The translations under genes and the position numbers were made by a program. A DNA stretch of 64,000 nt from contig NZ_VDND01000005.1 in the NCBI RefSeq assembly GCF_007665395.1, forward strand, positions 284,593 through 348,592, in the 5' to 3' direction. Position 1 is the first letter of the stretch; every line of letters starts with the position of its first letter. This document shows, one piece after another, positions 22,572 through 32,276 of this stretch. The notes under the pieces were generated by a model. That model worked only from the letters and a program-made list of their open reading frames with translations. It was not told the origin of the DNA and did no database searches. This DNA comes from Pseudomonas oryzihabitans. GTDB lineage: Bacteria; Pseudomonadota; Gammaproteobacteria; Pseudomonadales; Pseudomonadaceae.

Positions 22572-23584
22572 CTTATCAAAGTTTTTCTGGGAACAAAGGT
22601 GACTCCGATAGCTATGAAAAGCTTACGAAACTCAAGCTTCCAAAGTTAGCGGGTAAGCGCTTCCTTGATATTGGCTGTAATGAAGGATATTTTTGTGGCG
22701 TTGCTATTGCAGCCGGAGCTCAGGAGGTCATGGGTATTGATATAAACAAAGAAATAGTCTCTGCGGCTCAAAAGCGGTTCCCTAGTGCGAATTTTAAAAA
22801 TCTTAGTTGGAATGATAATTTATCAGGAAGATATGACGTCATTATATGTTTATCCGCCATTCATTATTCTGAAGATCAGCCAAAGACTATAGCAAAAATA
22901 TTAGAACTACTTAGTGACGATGGTGTTTTCATTCTGGAATTAGGACTTGTAGACACAGACTCATTTGAGTATCAGCCGTTTGAGCGTGCTGCGGGCGATG
23001 TACGATACTATGCTACGTTTAAAGCGCTGGATGATATATTTGGAAGTAATTATGTGTACAAAGTGATTGGGCCAAGTGTTAATCAGTCCGGTGATCCCGT
23101 ACCTAGATGGGTTGTTCATGTTTTTAGAAGAAAACCCACTATAATGCTTTTTATGACACAAAGCTTCAGTGGGAAATCATCAGTCTCGGCATTAATTTCA
23201 AAAAATAGAGATATGGATGTTGGGTTTAAGCTGATAAGTTTTGATGAATTGATAGTGGGGTTAGATAGTTATTATGACTCCTATGTTAAGCAGTATCCGG
23301 TGCTCGAGAGATTTAAGAGATTTGTCTCTGAGCACGAAGGCTCTGCAAATTATATTATGGATGATTTAGGGAAGTACGATTATCTGTTTGAATTCATCAA
23401 GTTCGTTGTTGAATCATCCTTGAAGGGTAAAGAGTTGGTTGTTTGGGATGGCTATGTCCCAGAGCATCTGCGAAGTAAAGTTTCTAGCTCGTTTGAAATG
23501 CTTGGCTATAACGTTTGGGTCTCTTCGCCTGTAGTGGAATTCTCAAAGCCCGTGCTAGATATTAACGCCATTTGGCTTCCATGA
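22568..23584 (+). CDS. SAM methyltransferase fused to a P-loop domain
   Basis: The 338-residue protein starts with TTG overlapping the previous stop, with GAGGGG upstream. Residues of about 1-195 are a class I methyltransferase (FLDIGCNEGYF SAM motif near 33-43; IICLSAIHYSED near 95). From about 200, LFMTQSFSGKSS reads like the P-loop of a small kinase or sulfotransferase, followed by a domain I cannot name. It may modify a sugar or its carrier. It shares the AT-rich composition of the preceding gene and lies 19 bp before the secretion ATPase gene. Confidence 0.75.
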   Translation: MTYQSFSGNKGDSDSYEKLTKLKLPKLAGKRFLDIGCNEGYFCGVAIAAGAQEVMGIDINKEIVSAAQKRFPSANFKNLSWNDNLSGRYDVIICLSAIHYSEDQPKTIAKILELLSDDGVFILELGLVDTDSFEYQPFERAAGDVRYYATFKALDDIFGSNYVYKVIGPSVNQSGDPVPRWVVHVFRRKPTIMLFMTQSFSGKSSVSALISKNRDMDVGFKLISFDELIVGLDSYYDSYVKQYPVLERFKRFVSEHEGSANYIMDDLGKYDYLFEFIKFVVESSLKGKELVVWDGYVPEHLRSKVSSSFEMLGYNVWVSSPVVEFSKPVLDINAIWLP

Positions 23585-23603
23585 TTAAAGCTTTGGTGCC
23601 CTA

Positions 23604-25370
23604 ATGAGGCTGCTTAAAAAGACTGATCTAGAAAACTGCCTACTAGCATGTAAGAAAAGCTTTTTGTTCGTAGGTTTTTTTAGTTTGTTTGCAAACCTAT
23701 TGCTTTTAGTTCCATCGTTTTACATGTTGGAAGTTTACGACAGAGTAATTAGTAGCCGTAGTGTTACCACACTAATTATGTTAAGCATAATTATGGTGGT
23801 GATGATGGCTACTTATGGCGCGATAGAGTGGATTAGATCGCGGATTATGATTAGGGTATCAGCTCGACTTGATTTGATGCTTAGTGAGCGTGTATTTAAG
23901 GCAAGCTTTAAGCAATCTTTGTACTCGGGGGGGATGGGTGGATCATCCCAGCCAATGGGAGATCTTACAGGCTTAAGGCAGTTTTTGACTGGTAGCGGTT
24001 TATTTGCGTTTTTTGATGTGCCTTGGATACCTATTTATATAGGCGTTATGTACTATTTTCATCCGTATTTTGGGTATTTCACAATATTTGGAGCTATCGT
24101 TGCAGTTATTCTAGCTTTTGCGAATGAAAAGCTTACCAGTGCTCGGCTATTAAGTGCGAATCGGGAGAATTCAGGTGCAGCAAATATCGCTGTTGCGAGT
24201 TTAAGAAATTCCGAAGTGGTAAGCTCAATGGGTATGTTGGATAACTTGCTTGGTCGATGGAAGATTCGAAATTACCAAGTTTTGTCTTTGCAGAGTCGTG
24301 CAAGTGATCTCAGTGGTGCCATATCAAATGTATCTAAGACTTGGAGAATTCTGTTACAGTCTTTTGTGCTCGGTTTAGGGGCTTACTTAGTAATAAATAA
24401 TGAGATCACTCCCGGTTTGATGACCGCAGCATCATTGCTTATGGGACGGGCACTAGCCCCTATCGATCAGATGATTGGTGGATGGCGTGGTTTCGTCGCA
24501 GCTCGTGGTCAGTACGTTCGGCTCAATGACGTCCTCCAACAGATTCCTGCTGATCCTAAGCGTATGGAGCTACCAGTGCCCATGGGGGATCTAACTGTAG
24601 AGCAAATTGTTGTCACTCCACCTGGTGCGCATGTGCCAGTCATTAGAGGAGTCAGCTTCCGTGCTCCGCCTGGTGCCTCCGTAGGTGTACTTGGAGCGAG
24701 TGCTGCTGGAAAATCAACTCTTGCCCGTGCTCTGCTGGGAATCTGGCCCACTCAAAGTGGGAAGGTGAGGCTGGATGGCGCTGACATGTTTCATCTAGAT
24801 CGGACTGCCGTAGGCCCGCATCTGGGGTACTTACCCCAAGACATCGAACTATTTGAGGGCTCCATTGCCGAGAACATCGCCCGCTTCAGCGAGGTCGATG
24901 CTGCCAAGGTCGTCGAGGCGGCCCAGATGGCCGGTGTACACGAGATGATCCTGCGTCTACCGCAAGGCTACGACACGGTCATCGGTGCCCATGGTGGTGT
25001 TCTTTCCGGTGGTCAGCGTCAACGGATCGGGCTTGCGCGGGCGCTTTACGGTGATCCGAAGTTGGTCATTCTCGATGAGCCCAATTCCAACTTGGATGAC
25101 GTTGGTGAGCGAGCACTCGGAGAAGCGCTGATCAAGCTCAAGCAGAAGGGCACGACGCTGTTCATCATTACCCACAGGGTCAGTGCCCTGGCCTATGTAG
25201 ATAACCTTCTGGTGCTAAGCGAGGGCCAGATTGTGATGTCTGGCGCCCGTGATCAGGTGCTCGCCCAGCTCAAGGCGCAACAGTCGGGTGGACCGCAGGC
25301 TGTGCCCAACCCGGGTTCGGTTACACCGCTGCCACCCAAGCCCGGTAGTACAGGAGGAGCGCCTGCATGA
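23604..25370 (+). CDS. Type I secretion ABC transporter (PrtD/RsaD type)
   Basis: The 588-residue protein has an N-terminal transmembrane half with hydrophobic segments at about 20-45, 55-75 and 130-180 and no C39 peptidase domain, as in the PrtD/AprD/RsaD group that exports RTX proteins. The ATPase half has GASAAGKS near 363-370, LSGGQRQRIGLARAL near 466-480, VILDEPNSNLDD near 488 and an ITHR switch. The first 900 bp are AT-rich and the last 600 bp GC-rich, so a recombination junction lies inside the gene. It overlaps the HlyD-type gene by 4 bp. Likely substrates are the DUF4214 proteins at 13165, 28142 and 30282. Confidence 0.94.
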   Translation: MRLLKKTDLENCLLACKKSFLFVGFFSLFANLLLLVPSFYMLEVYDRVISSRSVTTLIMLSIIMVVMMATYGAIEWIRSRIMIRVSARLDLMLSERVFKASFKQSLYSGGMGGSSQPMGDLTGLRQFLTGSGLFAFFDVPWIPIYIGVMYYFHPYFGYFTIFGAIVAVILAFANEKLTSARLLSANRENSGAANIAVASLRNSEVVSSMGMLDNLLGRWKIRNYQVLSLQSRASDLSGAISNVSKTWRILLQSFVLGLGAYLVINNEITPGLMTAASLLMGRALAPIDQMIGGWRGFVAARGQYVRLNDVLQQIPADPKRMELPVPMGDLTVEQIVVTPPGAHVPVIRGVSFRAPPGASVGVLGASAAGKSTLARALLGIWPTQSGKVRLDGADMFHLDRTAVGPHLGYLPQDIELFEGSIAENIARFSEVDAAKVVEAAQMAGVHEMILRLPQGYDTVIGAHGGVLSGGQRQRIGLARALYGDPKLVILDEPNSNLDDVGERALGEALIKLKQKGTTLFIITHRVSALAYVDNLLVLSEGQIVMSGARDQVLAQLKAQQSGGPQAVPNPGSVTPLPPKPGSTGGAPA

Positions 25371-26686
25371 AGGACGTCTATCTGGAAGCTGAGGCGGCGG
25401 GCCTCAAGGTCGATGATGCTCCCGTACGCCGACTGGGCTTCATCATTCTGTTCGTCGTGTTCGGCATCGGCGGTGGCTGGGCAGCCTTGGCGCCGCTGAA
25501 CAGTGCGGCCTTTGCCACCGGCGTGGTGGCAGTGGATAGCTATCGCAAGTCGGTCCAGCATCTGGAGGGCGGCATCGTCCGAGAGGTGCGGGTACATGAT
25601 GGTGACGAGGTCAAGGCCGGAGACGTGCTGATCGTGCTGGACGGCACCCAGGCAGGCTCTGAACTGGAAGCGACCCGCGGCCAACTGATCGCTGCCCAGG
25701 CGCAAGAGGCACGGCTGATCGCCGAGCGCGACGATGCCAATGACATCACCTTTGGAGCGAGTGATTTCCCGACTGTAGACAAGCGCGTCCAGGAAGCTCG
25801 TGCCAGTGAGCGGCAGATCTTCCTGGCCGGGCGCGATGCTCGCCGTGGTGAGATCGACGTCCTGAAGAATCGCGCCGCTGAACTCGAACAGCAGATTCGT
25901 GGTTACAACGACGTCATCGCTAGCAAGGAGAGCCTGGCCAAATCCTATGCCAGCGAGATCAAGGATCTCACCGGGCTGTTGAAGGAGGGCTTCGTCAGTA
26001 ACGAACGCCTTCGCGATCAGGAGCGCAACCTCTCCCGTTTGCAGGCGGAGATTGCCGATAGCCGTTCTTCCATCGCGCGGGCCAAGGTTCAGATCGGCGA
26101 GACTCGTCTGCAGATTCTGCAGGCCACCCAGAAATTCAAATCGGACGTGGCTGGTCGGCTGGCCGATGCTCAGTCGCGGATCTACGAAGCCCGTGAACGG
26201 GTGGGTGCCTTGCAGGACAAGTACAACCGGACCGAGGTCAAGGCGCCCGTCAGCGGGATGGTGATGAACCTGGCGGTGCATACCATCGGGGGCGTCGTTC
26301 AGTCAGGCACCACTCTGCTTGATATCGTGCCGGATGCCGCCAAGCTCATCGTCGAGGTGCACATCGAACCCAAGGATATCGACCGGGTGGAGTTGGGGAC
26401 CAAAGCGGAAGTGCGCTTCAGTGCCTTCAGCAATGCCACCACGCCCATCATCGAGGGCGAGTTGATCTATGTGTCGGCCGACCGCATCACCAATGAGCGT
26501 GACGGTACGCCCTATTACCTGGGCCGGGTGAAGCTGACCGACCAGGGTCGTAAGGATCTGGGCCATCGCGAACTGGTCGCGGGCATGCCGGCCGACGTGC
26601 TGATCAACACCGGGTCCCGCACCATGCTGCAATACCTGCTCAAGCCAGCGCGCAATGCGATGGCTCGCTCGCTGATCGAGGAGTAG
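25367..26686 (+). CDS. Type I secretion periplasmic adaptor (HlyD family)
   Basis: The 439-residue membrane fusion protein has one N-terminal membrane segment (about residues 22-45), a biotinyl-lipoyl half motif HLEGGIVREVRVHDGDEVKAGD near 65-85, a long helical hairpin of about 90-285, and a second lipoyl half with VKAPVSGMV near 290. It bridges the inner-membrane ABC transporter and the outer-membrane channel. It is coupled to the ATPase gene upstream and lies 7 bp before the TolC-type gene. Confidence 0.95.
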   Translation: MKDVYLEAEAAGLKVDDAPVRRLGFIILFVVFGIGGGWAALAPLNSAAFATGVVAVDSYRKSVQHLEGGIVREVRVHDGDEVKAGDVLIVLDGTQAGSELEATRGQLIAAQAQEARLIAERDDANDITFGASDFPTVDKRVQEARASERQIFLAGRDARRGEIDVLKNRAAELEQQIRGYNDVIASKESLAKSYASEIKDLTGLLKEGFVSNERLRDQERNLSRLQAEIADSRSSIARAKVQIGETRLQILQATQKFKSDVAGRLADAQSRIYEARERVGALQDKYNRTEVKAPVSGMVMNLAVHTIGGVVQSGTTLLDIVPDAAKLIVEVHIEPKDIDRVELGTKAEVRFSAFSNATTPIIEGELIYVSADRITNERDGTPYYLGRVKLTDQGRKDLGHRELVAGMPADVLINTGSRTMLQYLLKPARNAMARSLIEE

Positions 26687-26693
26687 GGCAACC

Positions 26694-28085
26694 ATGAACG
26701 GTAAACGTATCGCTCTGGCCTTGCTGTTGAGTGGCTGTAGCTTGGCGCAGGCACAGACGTCCGAGGCACCCAGCGCGCAGGACTATATCGATCTCTGGAA
26801 GCTCTACCAGGACAGTGCCGTATCGGACCCGCGCATTCGCGGAGCCGAAGCTCAGGTGAAGAACCTGGAGGGCCAGGAGCGTTCCGCGTTTGGCCAGGTT
26901 CTTCCGCAGCTGAGTGGCGGGGCTTCCACCAGCCGGGTTCGACGCGAAGAAGGCCTGCAGACGCTCAATTACAATGGCGAGAGCTACAACCTCAGCCTGA
27001 GCCAGGCGCTGTATAACGCGGCCGCCTGGCGCGGCTTCAAGCGCTACGAGCAACTCACCGAGCAGTATCGTGCCCAGTACGAGGATGCCAAGAGCCAATC
27101 GGCCGCGGATCTGGTGCAGCGTTATTTCGCTGCCTTGGCGGCGGAAGACACCCTCGAGTTGGTCACCGCCGAGCGCAAGGCGACCCAGCGTAATCTGGAT
27201 CGTGCCCAGGCCCTGTTCGACAAGCAGATGAGCACCGTCACCGACGTGCTGCAGATCTCCGCCAAGGTGGATAGCCTGAAGACCCAGGAGATCGAGGCGC
27301 GCAACCAGATCCAGGTGACCCGCGAGGCCTTGGGCGAATTGATCGGCCGTGCGGTCTATCAACCGCTCAAGCGACTCAACGAAAAAGCCCAACTGGCCAT
27401 GCCGCAAGGTGACGAGGAGCAGTGGGTGAATTCGGCAGTGGCGAACAACCCCGCACTGGAGGCCAAGCAGCGCGCCGTGGATGCCGCCAACTACGGTATC
27501 TCCGAGGCCAAGGCCGGTCATCTGCCGACCCTGAGCTTCAATCTTGGCGCGCAACGCAGCGACTTTGCTTATGACAATGTCATCGCCTCCTCTGCGATCA
27601 ACACCTATTCCGCCACCATCAGTGTGCAGATTCCACTCTACAGCGGCGGCTCGACCAGCGCCCGCGTCGCCAGCTCCTATGGCTCGCGCGATGCCGCTGA
27701 GCAGGAGTACGAATCGATCCGCCGGCAGGTGGTGAAGGAAACGCGCACAGCCTATATGAAGAGCGCCGCCGACCTGGCCAAGATCGGCTCTTCGCGTAAC
27801 GCCCTGGATTCGGCGATCAAGTCGCGCGCTGCCAGCGAGCGCTCGCTCGGCCTAGGCGTGGCGACCGCCGTCGATGTGCTCAATGCGGTGCAGCAGGAAT
27901 ACAGCGCCCGGCGGGATTATCTGCAGGCGCAGTACGATTTCGTCACCAACCAGTTGGTACTGCTGCGCTGGAGCGGCGGCTTCCGCGACATCGACATCCA
28001 GAAGATCAATGGTTGGCTGGCGGTGCCGACGCCGGGCGAGGAGCGCAAGACCGGAGTGAAGGAAGGGGAAGTGGCAAAAGGATGA
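26694..28085 (+). CDS. Type I secretion outer-membrane channel (TolC family)
   Basis: The 463-residue outer membrane efflux protein has the internal two-fold OEP repeat, with helical segments rich in Gln, Ala and Leu (YNLSLSQALYNAAAWRGFKRYEQL; SLGLGVATAVDVLNAVQQEY). The signal peptide reads LALLLSGCSLAQAQ. It contains both a lipobox-like LSGC and an AQAQ signal peptidase I site, so lipidation is possible but unproven. It completes a three-part secretion system and is followed by a strong terminator. Confidence 0.93.
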   Translation: MNGKRIALALLLSGCSLAQAQTSEAPSAQDYIDLWKLYQDSAVSDPRIRGAEAQVKNLEGQERSAFGQVLPQLSGGASTSRVRREEGLQTLNYNGESYNLSLSQALYNAAAWRGFKRYEQLTEQYRAQYEDAKSQSAADLVQRYFAALAAEDTLELVTAERKATQRNLDRAQALFDKQMSTVTDVLQISAKVDSLKTQEIEARNQIQVTREALGELIGRAVYQPLKRLNEKAQLAMPQGDEEQWVNSAVANNPALEAKQRAVDAANYGISEAKAGHLPTLSFNLGAQRSDFAYDNVIASSAINTYSATISVQIPLYSGGSTSARVASSYGSRDAAEQEYESIRRQVVKETRTAYMKSAADLAKIGSSRNALDSAIKSRAASERSLGLGVATAVDVLNAVQQEYSARRDYLQAQYDFVTNQLVLLRWSGGFRDIDIQKINGWLAVPTPGEERKTGVKEGEVAKG

Positions 28086-28100
28086 TCCGCGTCCTGGATA

Positions 28101-28132
28101 AAAAAGAACCCGCCATTTGGCGGGTTCTTTTT
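28101..28132. terminator. Bidirectional terminator between tolC-like gene and protease gene
   Basis: A perfect stem AAAAAGAACCCGCC / GGCGGGTTCTTTTT with an ATTT loop gives a T tract on both strands. It therefore serves both the secretion operon and the convergent protease gene. Confidence 0.95.
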
Positions 28133-28141
28133 AACTAGCCA

Positions 28142-30145
28142 CTAGACCCAGTCACTTTGTCCGACGATCTGGATGAAACCATTGGCTCCTTCCGTGAGGA
28201 GCTGATTTTCCTGAGAGTTGGTGAAATTGATCATTGCATCGCTACGACTCAGGCCAGCGTCGAGCTGTTGCGTCCAATGAGCGAGGCCGGCCGCCTCGCC
28301 ATCTCGCCCGAGAATCGTCTGGTAGAGTTGATTGGCGAAGCCCTGATTGTCCACGGCGTTATAGCGCAAGGCGAACTCTTGTGACTGCGCAAAACCATTG
28401 GCAATGCTGGTGAAGGTTGCGCCATGGCTATTGGCGTTCAGCCAGTTTTGCAGACCATCGAAATCAGGTACCCGATCGAAGACCGTATAGAGACGTGCAA
28501 TTTGTGCCTGGGCATCAGTCAATACGAAGACGTTCTTGTCCGTGAAGCTCAGCATGTTTATGTCGTTCAGTAGCATTCGGTCGCCTGAGCTGACATTGCT
28601 CAAGCTGAGAGTATTGGGACTAGCGAGGCTACGCTGATAGCCATTCGAGGCGCCTTCCAGGTAAAGGATGTCGCCACCTTGGTAGCCATATAGCTCAGTA
28701 CTGTTGCCTGCATCGAAATCGAGCTGACTCTCATGAATCCGGTCGTTGTACTGGCTACCGAACGCAACGCCGTTCTGGATGACCGTATCGGTATCGGACC
28801 AGGCGCTATGGCTGACAATCTTGATGAATCCATCGCTGCCAGACGTTCGATTGATACTTTCCTGGGAGTTGGTGAACGCAACCATGGCGTCACCGCGACT
28901 CAGGCCTTGATTCAAGGCCTGAGTCCAATTCGCCAGACCGGCGCTGTCCGCTGTGCGCCCCAGGATGGTGCTATAGAGTTGCGAGGCGAACCCCTGATTA
29001 TCTACGGCATTGTAGTGGTTGGCGAATTCTTGCGATTGCGAGAATGTAGAGGCGATGGTATTGAACGAAGTACCATGTTCATAGGCGTTTACCCAATTCT
29101 TCAAGCCGTTGAAGTCGGGAGTACGCCCAAAGACCGTATAGAGCCGAGCAATCTGTGCTTGGTCTGAGGTCATGAAATAGACCACCCAGTCTTGGAAGGC
29201 CAGCGCGTTGACATCGTTCAGTGACAGCTGCGTTTGATCGGCAAGATTGGTGACATGCACCTGGCCGCCATCGACCGAGTCCACGGTGATCTGGTAGTTG
29301 CTGTAATACCGATCCATCAACAGCGCATCGGCACCTTTGTATCCATATACCGAGGCCGAGTTGTTGACATAAGAGAGTTGATACTCGTACATCAGGTCAT
29401 CGTGGTCACTACCACTGGTGACACCGGCCCCGACCGGGCGATGCAGGTACCCTTCGAGCAGTTGGTTATCGTTCCCGGATACGCTCTGGGCATACCAGGC
29501 CGCATTCTGTCCGCCGGTGGATGCATAGTAAGAACTGGAGCTGTCTCCTGCGGAAAGAACGCCGTCGATGACAGGTGTTCCCGAGCTCGTATCCAACAGA
29601 GGGCCGCCGGAGGCACCTGGCCCGAGAGCGGCCGACACGTCATAGGCCGAGGCATAGGGATAGACGGACGTGGCAGATCCGGTGGTCTGCATGAGGCCGT
29701 GTTGACTCCCCGGATAACCCAACAGGGTGGCTTGGAAGCTGCTGGTGGAATTTCCTACGGTCAGGACACCCCCCGTTGCCGCCGCGATGTCGACATCGAG
29801 TCCAATCAAGGCAAGGTCCTGACCGGATTCCTTGATCGTCAGCAGATGGTCGCCATCGGTATCCCAGTTGGTGGTCCGGCCAACCCAGTTGCTCGCCGAA
29901 TAGGTTCCGAAAGGCGCTGAGAAGCTGCCGTCACTGTCGTCCACGAAGGCGCCAGGCGTGACCATCACCTTGGTTGCCCAACCACCATGGGTGTCGTCGA
30001 ACACGACATGCAGGGCGGTGAGGACATCGTTGGTCCCTACGACGCTGCCCGAGCCCCTGGTGACCGTGCCATCCGGAAAGTAGGTTTGGATGTAGCAGAC
30101 TTGTTTGTAGGGAGCGACCGAGCGGTCCGTGATCAACTGCATCAT
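28142..30145 (-). CDS. Secreted trypsin-like serine protease with two DUF4214 modules
   Basis: The 667-residue protein lacks a Sec signal peptide. Residues 1-235 are a chymotrypsin/V8-fold protease with a visible triad: His46 (TALHV), Asp110 (DLALIGLD) and Ser179 (GASGGP). Two repeated modules of about 200 residues follow. Each contains a GYKGAD/GYQGGD strand, a QAQIARLYTVF DUF4214 start, a SQSQEFANHYNAVDNQGF-type core and a closing GFI(K/Q)IV-xx-S-x-W element, the last of which is the C-terminus. Such an end without processing is typical of type I substrates, and the secretion operon converges on it. The ATG at 30145 is followed at once by a second ATG. Confidence 0.88.
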   Translation of the reverse strand: MMQLITDRSVAPYKQVCYIQTYFPDGTVTRGSGSVVGTNDVLTALHVVFDDTHGGWATKVMVTPGAFVDDSDGSFSAPFGTYSASNWVGRTTNWDTDGDHLLTIKESGQDLALIGLDVDIAAATGGVLTVGNSTSSFQATLLGYPGSQHGLMQTTGSATSVYPYASAYDVSAALGPGASGGPLLDTSSGTPVIDGVLSAGDSSSSYYASTGGQNAAWYAQSVSGNDNQLLEGYLHRPVGAGVTSGSDHDDLMYEYQLSYVNNSASVYGYKGADALLMDRYYSNYQITVDSVDGGQVHVTNLADQTQLSLNDVNALAFQDWVVYFMTSDQAQIARLYTVFGRTPDFNGLKNWVNAYEHGTSFNTIASTFSQSQEFANHYNAVDNQGFASQLYSTILGRTADSAGLANWTQALNQGLSRGDAMVAFTNSQESINRTSGSDGFIKIVSHSAWSDTDTVIQNGVAFGSQYNDRIHESQLDFDAGNSTELYGYQGGDILYLEGASNGYQRSLASPNTLSLSNVSSGDRMLLNDINMLSFTDKNVFVLTDAQAQIARLYTVFDRVPDFDGLQNWLNANSHGATFTSIANGFAQSQEFALRYNAVDNQGFANQLYQTILGRDGEAAGLAHWTQQLDAGLSRSDAMINFTNSQENQLLTEGANGFIQIVGQSDWV

Positions 30146-30275
30146 GGTTCATCCATGAAATGATAGGAGAGGCCCATGATAGCGCGGTCGGACGGCTATG
30201 GCGGGGCACTCGAACCCCTGAAACGGCAGCTCGTCGCTGTGTATCCAGCGGGATAAGAACGTTGATCACCTCTCC

Positions 30276-32276
30276 CGGCACTCAGGCCCAACTACTGTTA
30301 CCGACCAGCTGGATGAATCCTCCGTCGCCCTGCGTCAGATTTTGATTTTCCACCGAGTTGGTGACGGCCATAAGGGTGTCGAGGCGGGTCGCACCTCGCT
30401 CCAGGCTATCCACCCAATGAGCGGCGCCCGTTGCCTCGGCCTCACGGTGCAGCACGGTGAGATACAGAGCGTTGACAAAATCGGTGTTGGTCAGGCTGCC
30501 GTAGCGCGTGGCGAACTCGGCGGACTGCATGAAGCCTTGAGCGATGGTGGCGAGACTTTCTCCCTGATGTGCCAGGCCTAACCAGCCATGCAGTCCTTCC
30601 ATGTCAGGTGTCCGATCGAATGCCGTATAGAGCCTCGCCACCTGAGCCTGGTCACTCGTAAGCGCATAGACGTTACCGTCGATGAAACTCAGTACTTCAA
30701 CGTCATGAACGGATATTGCCGCCGTTGTGGTCGTGGAGGTGAGCGTGAAGCTGGACTCGCCCGCCAACCCGGATGTCCTCGTATAACTGCCTGCTGGACC
30801 GGAGAGATGTAGAACGTCGAGTCCGCTATAGCCGAACACCTGCACGGCGTCCTTGCCTGTCTGGAGTAAGTCGGTCTCGTAGAGCTGATCGGCGAGCGCT
30901 GTACCCAGGACGAGATCGGGCTGGATCGACACCTCGTATGCTGACCAGGCGCTGTGGGTGACCACCTGCAAATAGCCTGAATCGCCTTCGCTGCGTTGGC
31001 TATTTTCGAGCGAATCAGTGAAGAACCGCATGGCCTCCTGCCGGCTGAGCCCCGCTTCGAGCTGAGCGATCCAGTGGGCAGCTCCTGCGCTGTCTTCTGC
31101 CCGATCGAGTACGGTGCCGTACAGGAGCGATACGAACTGGCTATTGCTGGTGCCACCGTAATGCGCAGTGAATTCGGCGGATTGCGCGAAACTGGAGAGG
31201 ATGTTTTGAAAGCTCATGCCGTGCGCATGGGCGTTCAACCAGTTTTGTAATCCGTCCAAGTCCGGCGTTCTGCCTAGACCGCTGTACAGACGCGCGATCT
31301 GTGCCTGTTCATCACTCACGACATAGACTGTTCGATCCTGAAAAACCAAGGCATTAACGTCGTATAGTGAAAGATGGGCACCATTGTAGTGGTCCAACAC
31401 CTGCAATCCTCCGCCCCTGGCGGTAAGGCTGTAATCTGCGTAAGCGCCACGCATGATCAGACTATCCGCCCCTTTATAGCCGTAGACGGAGGAGGAGTTG
31501 GAAGAGTCGTAGGCGAGACGAGTCTGTATCAGGCGGTCATCTTGATCGCTACCACTTGAAATGCCGGCTCCCATTGGCCGGTACGTACTGCTGGCATCGA
31601 GCAAGGCATCGTTGGCAGCAGCGGCCGTCTTATACCAGTTCAGATTGGCACCGGTCATCGCCGCGTAGATCGCATAGGTATAGGCACTGTCTCCCGCGGA
31701 TAGCACACCGCTGACGGTCGGATTACCCTGGCTGGAATCGACGAGCGCCCCGCCTGAAGCTCCCACGCCAAGAGCACCATCGACCCGAAAGACGGATTCA
31801 TTGGACAGGTAGGTGGCGTTTACCTGCTCCTGCATCAGACCGTTGCCCCGTACGGGATAACCAATGATGGTCCCGTTGAAATTCTGTTGGGCATCCGTGA
31901 CCGCCAAACTGCCTGTCAGATTGGCCAGATTCAGATCGAAATTGAGCAGGGCGAGATCATGGCCGGATTCGGCGAGACTGGGAGTGCCGTCGTTATTGGT
32001 ATCCCAGTTTGAGGAATAGCCCGTCCAGCTGGCGGCCGAATAGGTACCCAGGGGAGCGGAAAAGGTGCTGCCACTGATGATGGCACCTGGGGTCACGATG
32101 ACCTGAGTAGCCCATCCACCGTGGTCAGCGTTATAGATGACATGCAGAGCGGTGAGTACATCGTTAGCACCTACTACGGTACCGGATCCGCGCAGCACGG
32201 TTCCATCGGCGTAGATGGCCTGAACGAAACAGCTTTCCTTGTAAGGAGAGGCACTACGATTGAGTACTTGGGCCAT
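30276..32276 (-). CDS. Paralogous trypsin-like serine protease with two DUF4214 modules
   Basis: This 664-residue paralogue (stop codon at about 30282) has the same layout as the protein at 28142: protease domain with His45, Asp107 and Ser174 (GVGASGGA), then two DUF4214 modules, the last ending GFIQLVGNSSWA. The start is set at 32276 (MAQVLNRS) by alignment to the paralogue; an in-frame TTG at 32297 adds seven residues with no family support. The gap to the downstream paralogue is about 135 bp with no obvious promoter or terminator, so one transcript is possible. The pair arose by duplication. Targets may include the RTX-like surface protein; this is inference. Confidence 0.85.

Noticed and set aside
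28142..32276. Possible serralysin/AprA-type metalloproteases as the secretion cargo
   Set aside because: No HExxH zinc motif is present. The visible triad is His/Asp/Ser, so these are serine proteases.
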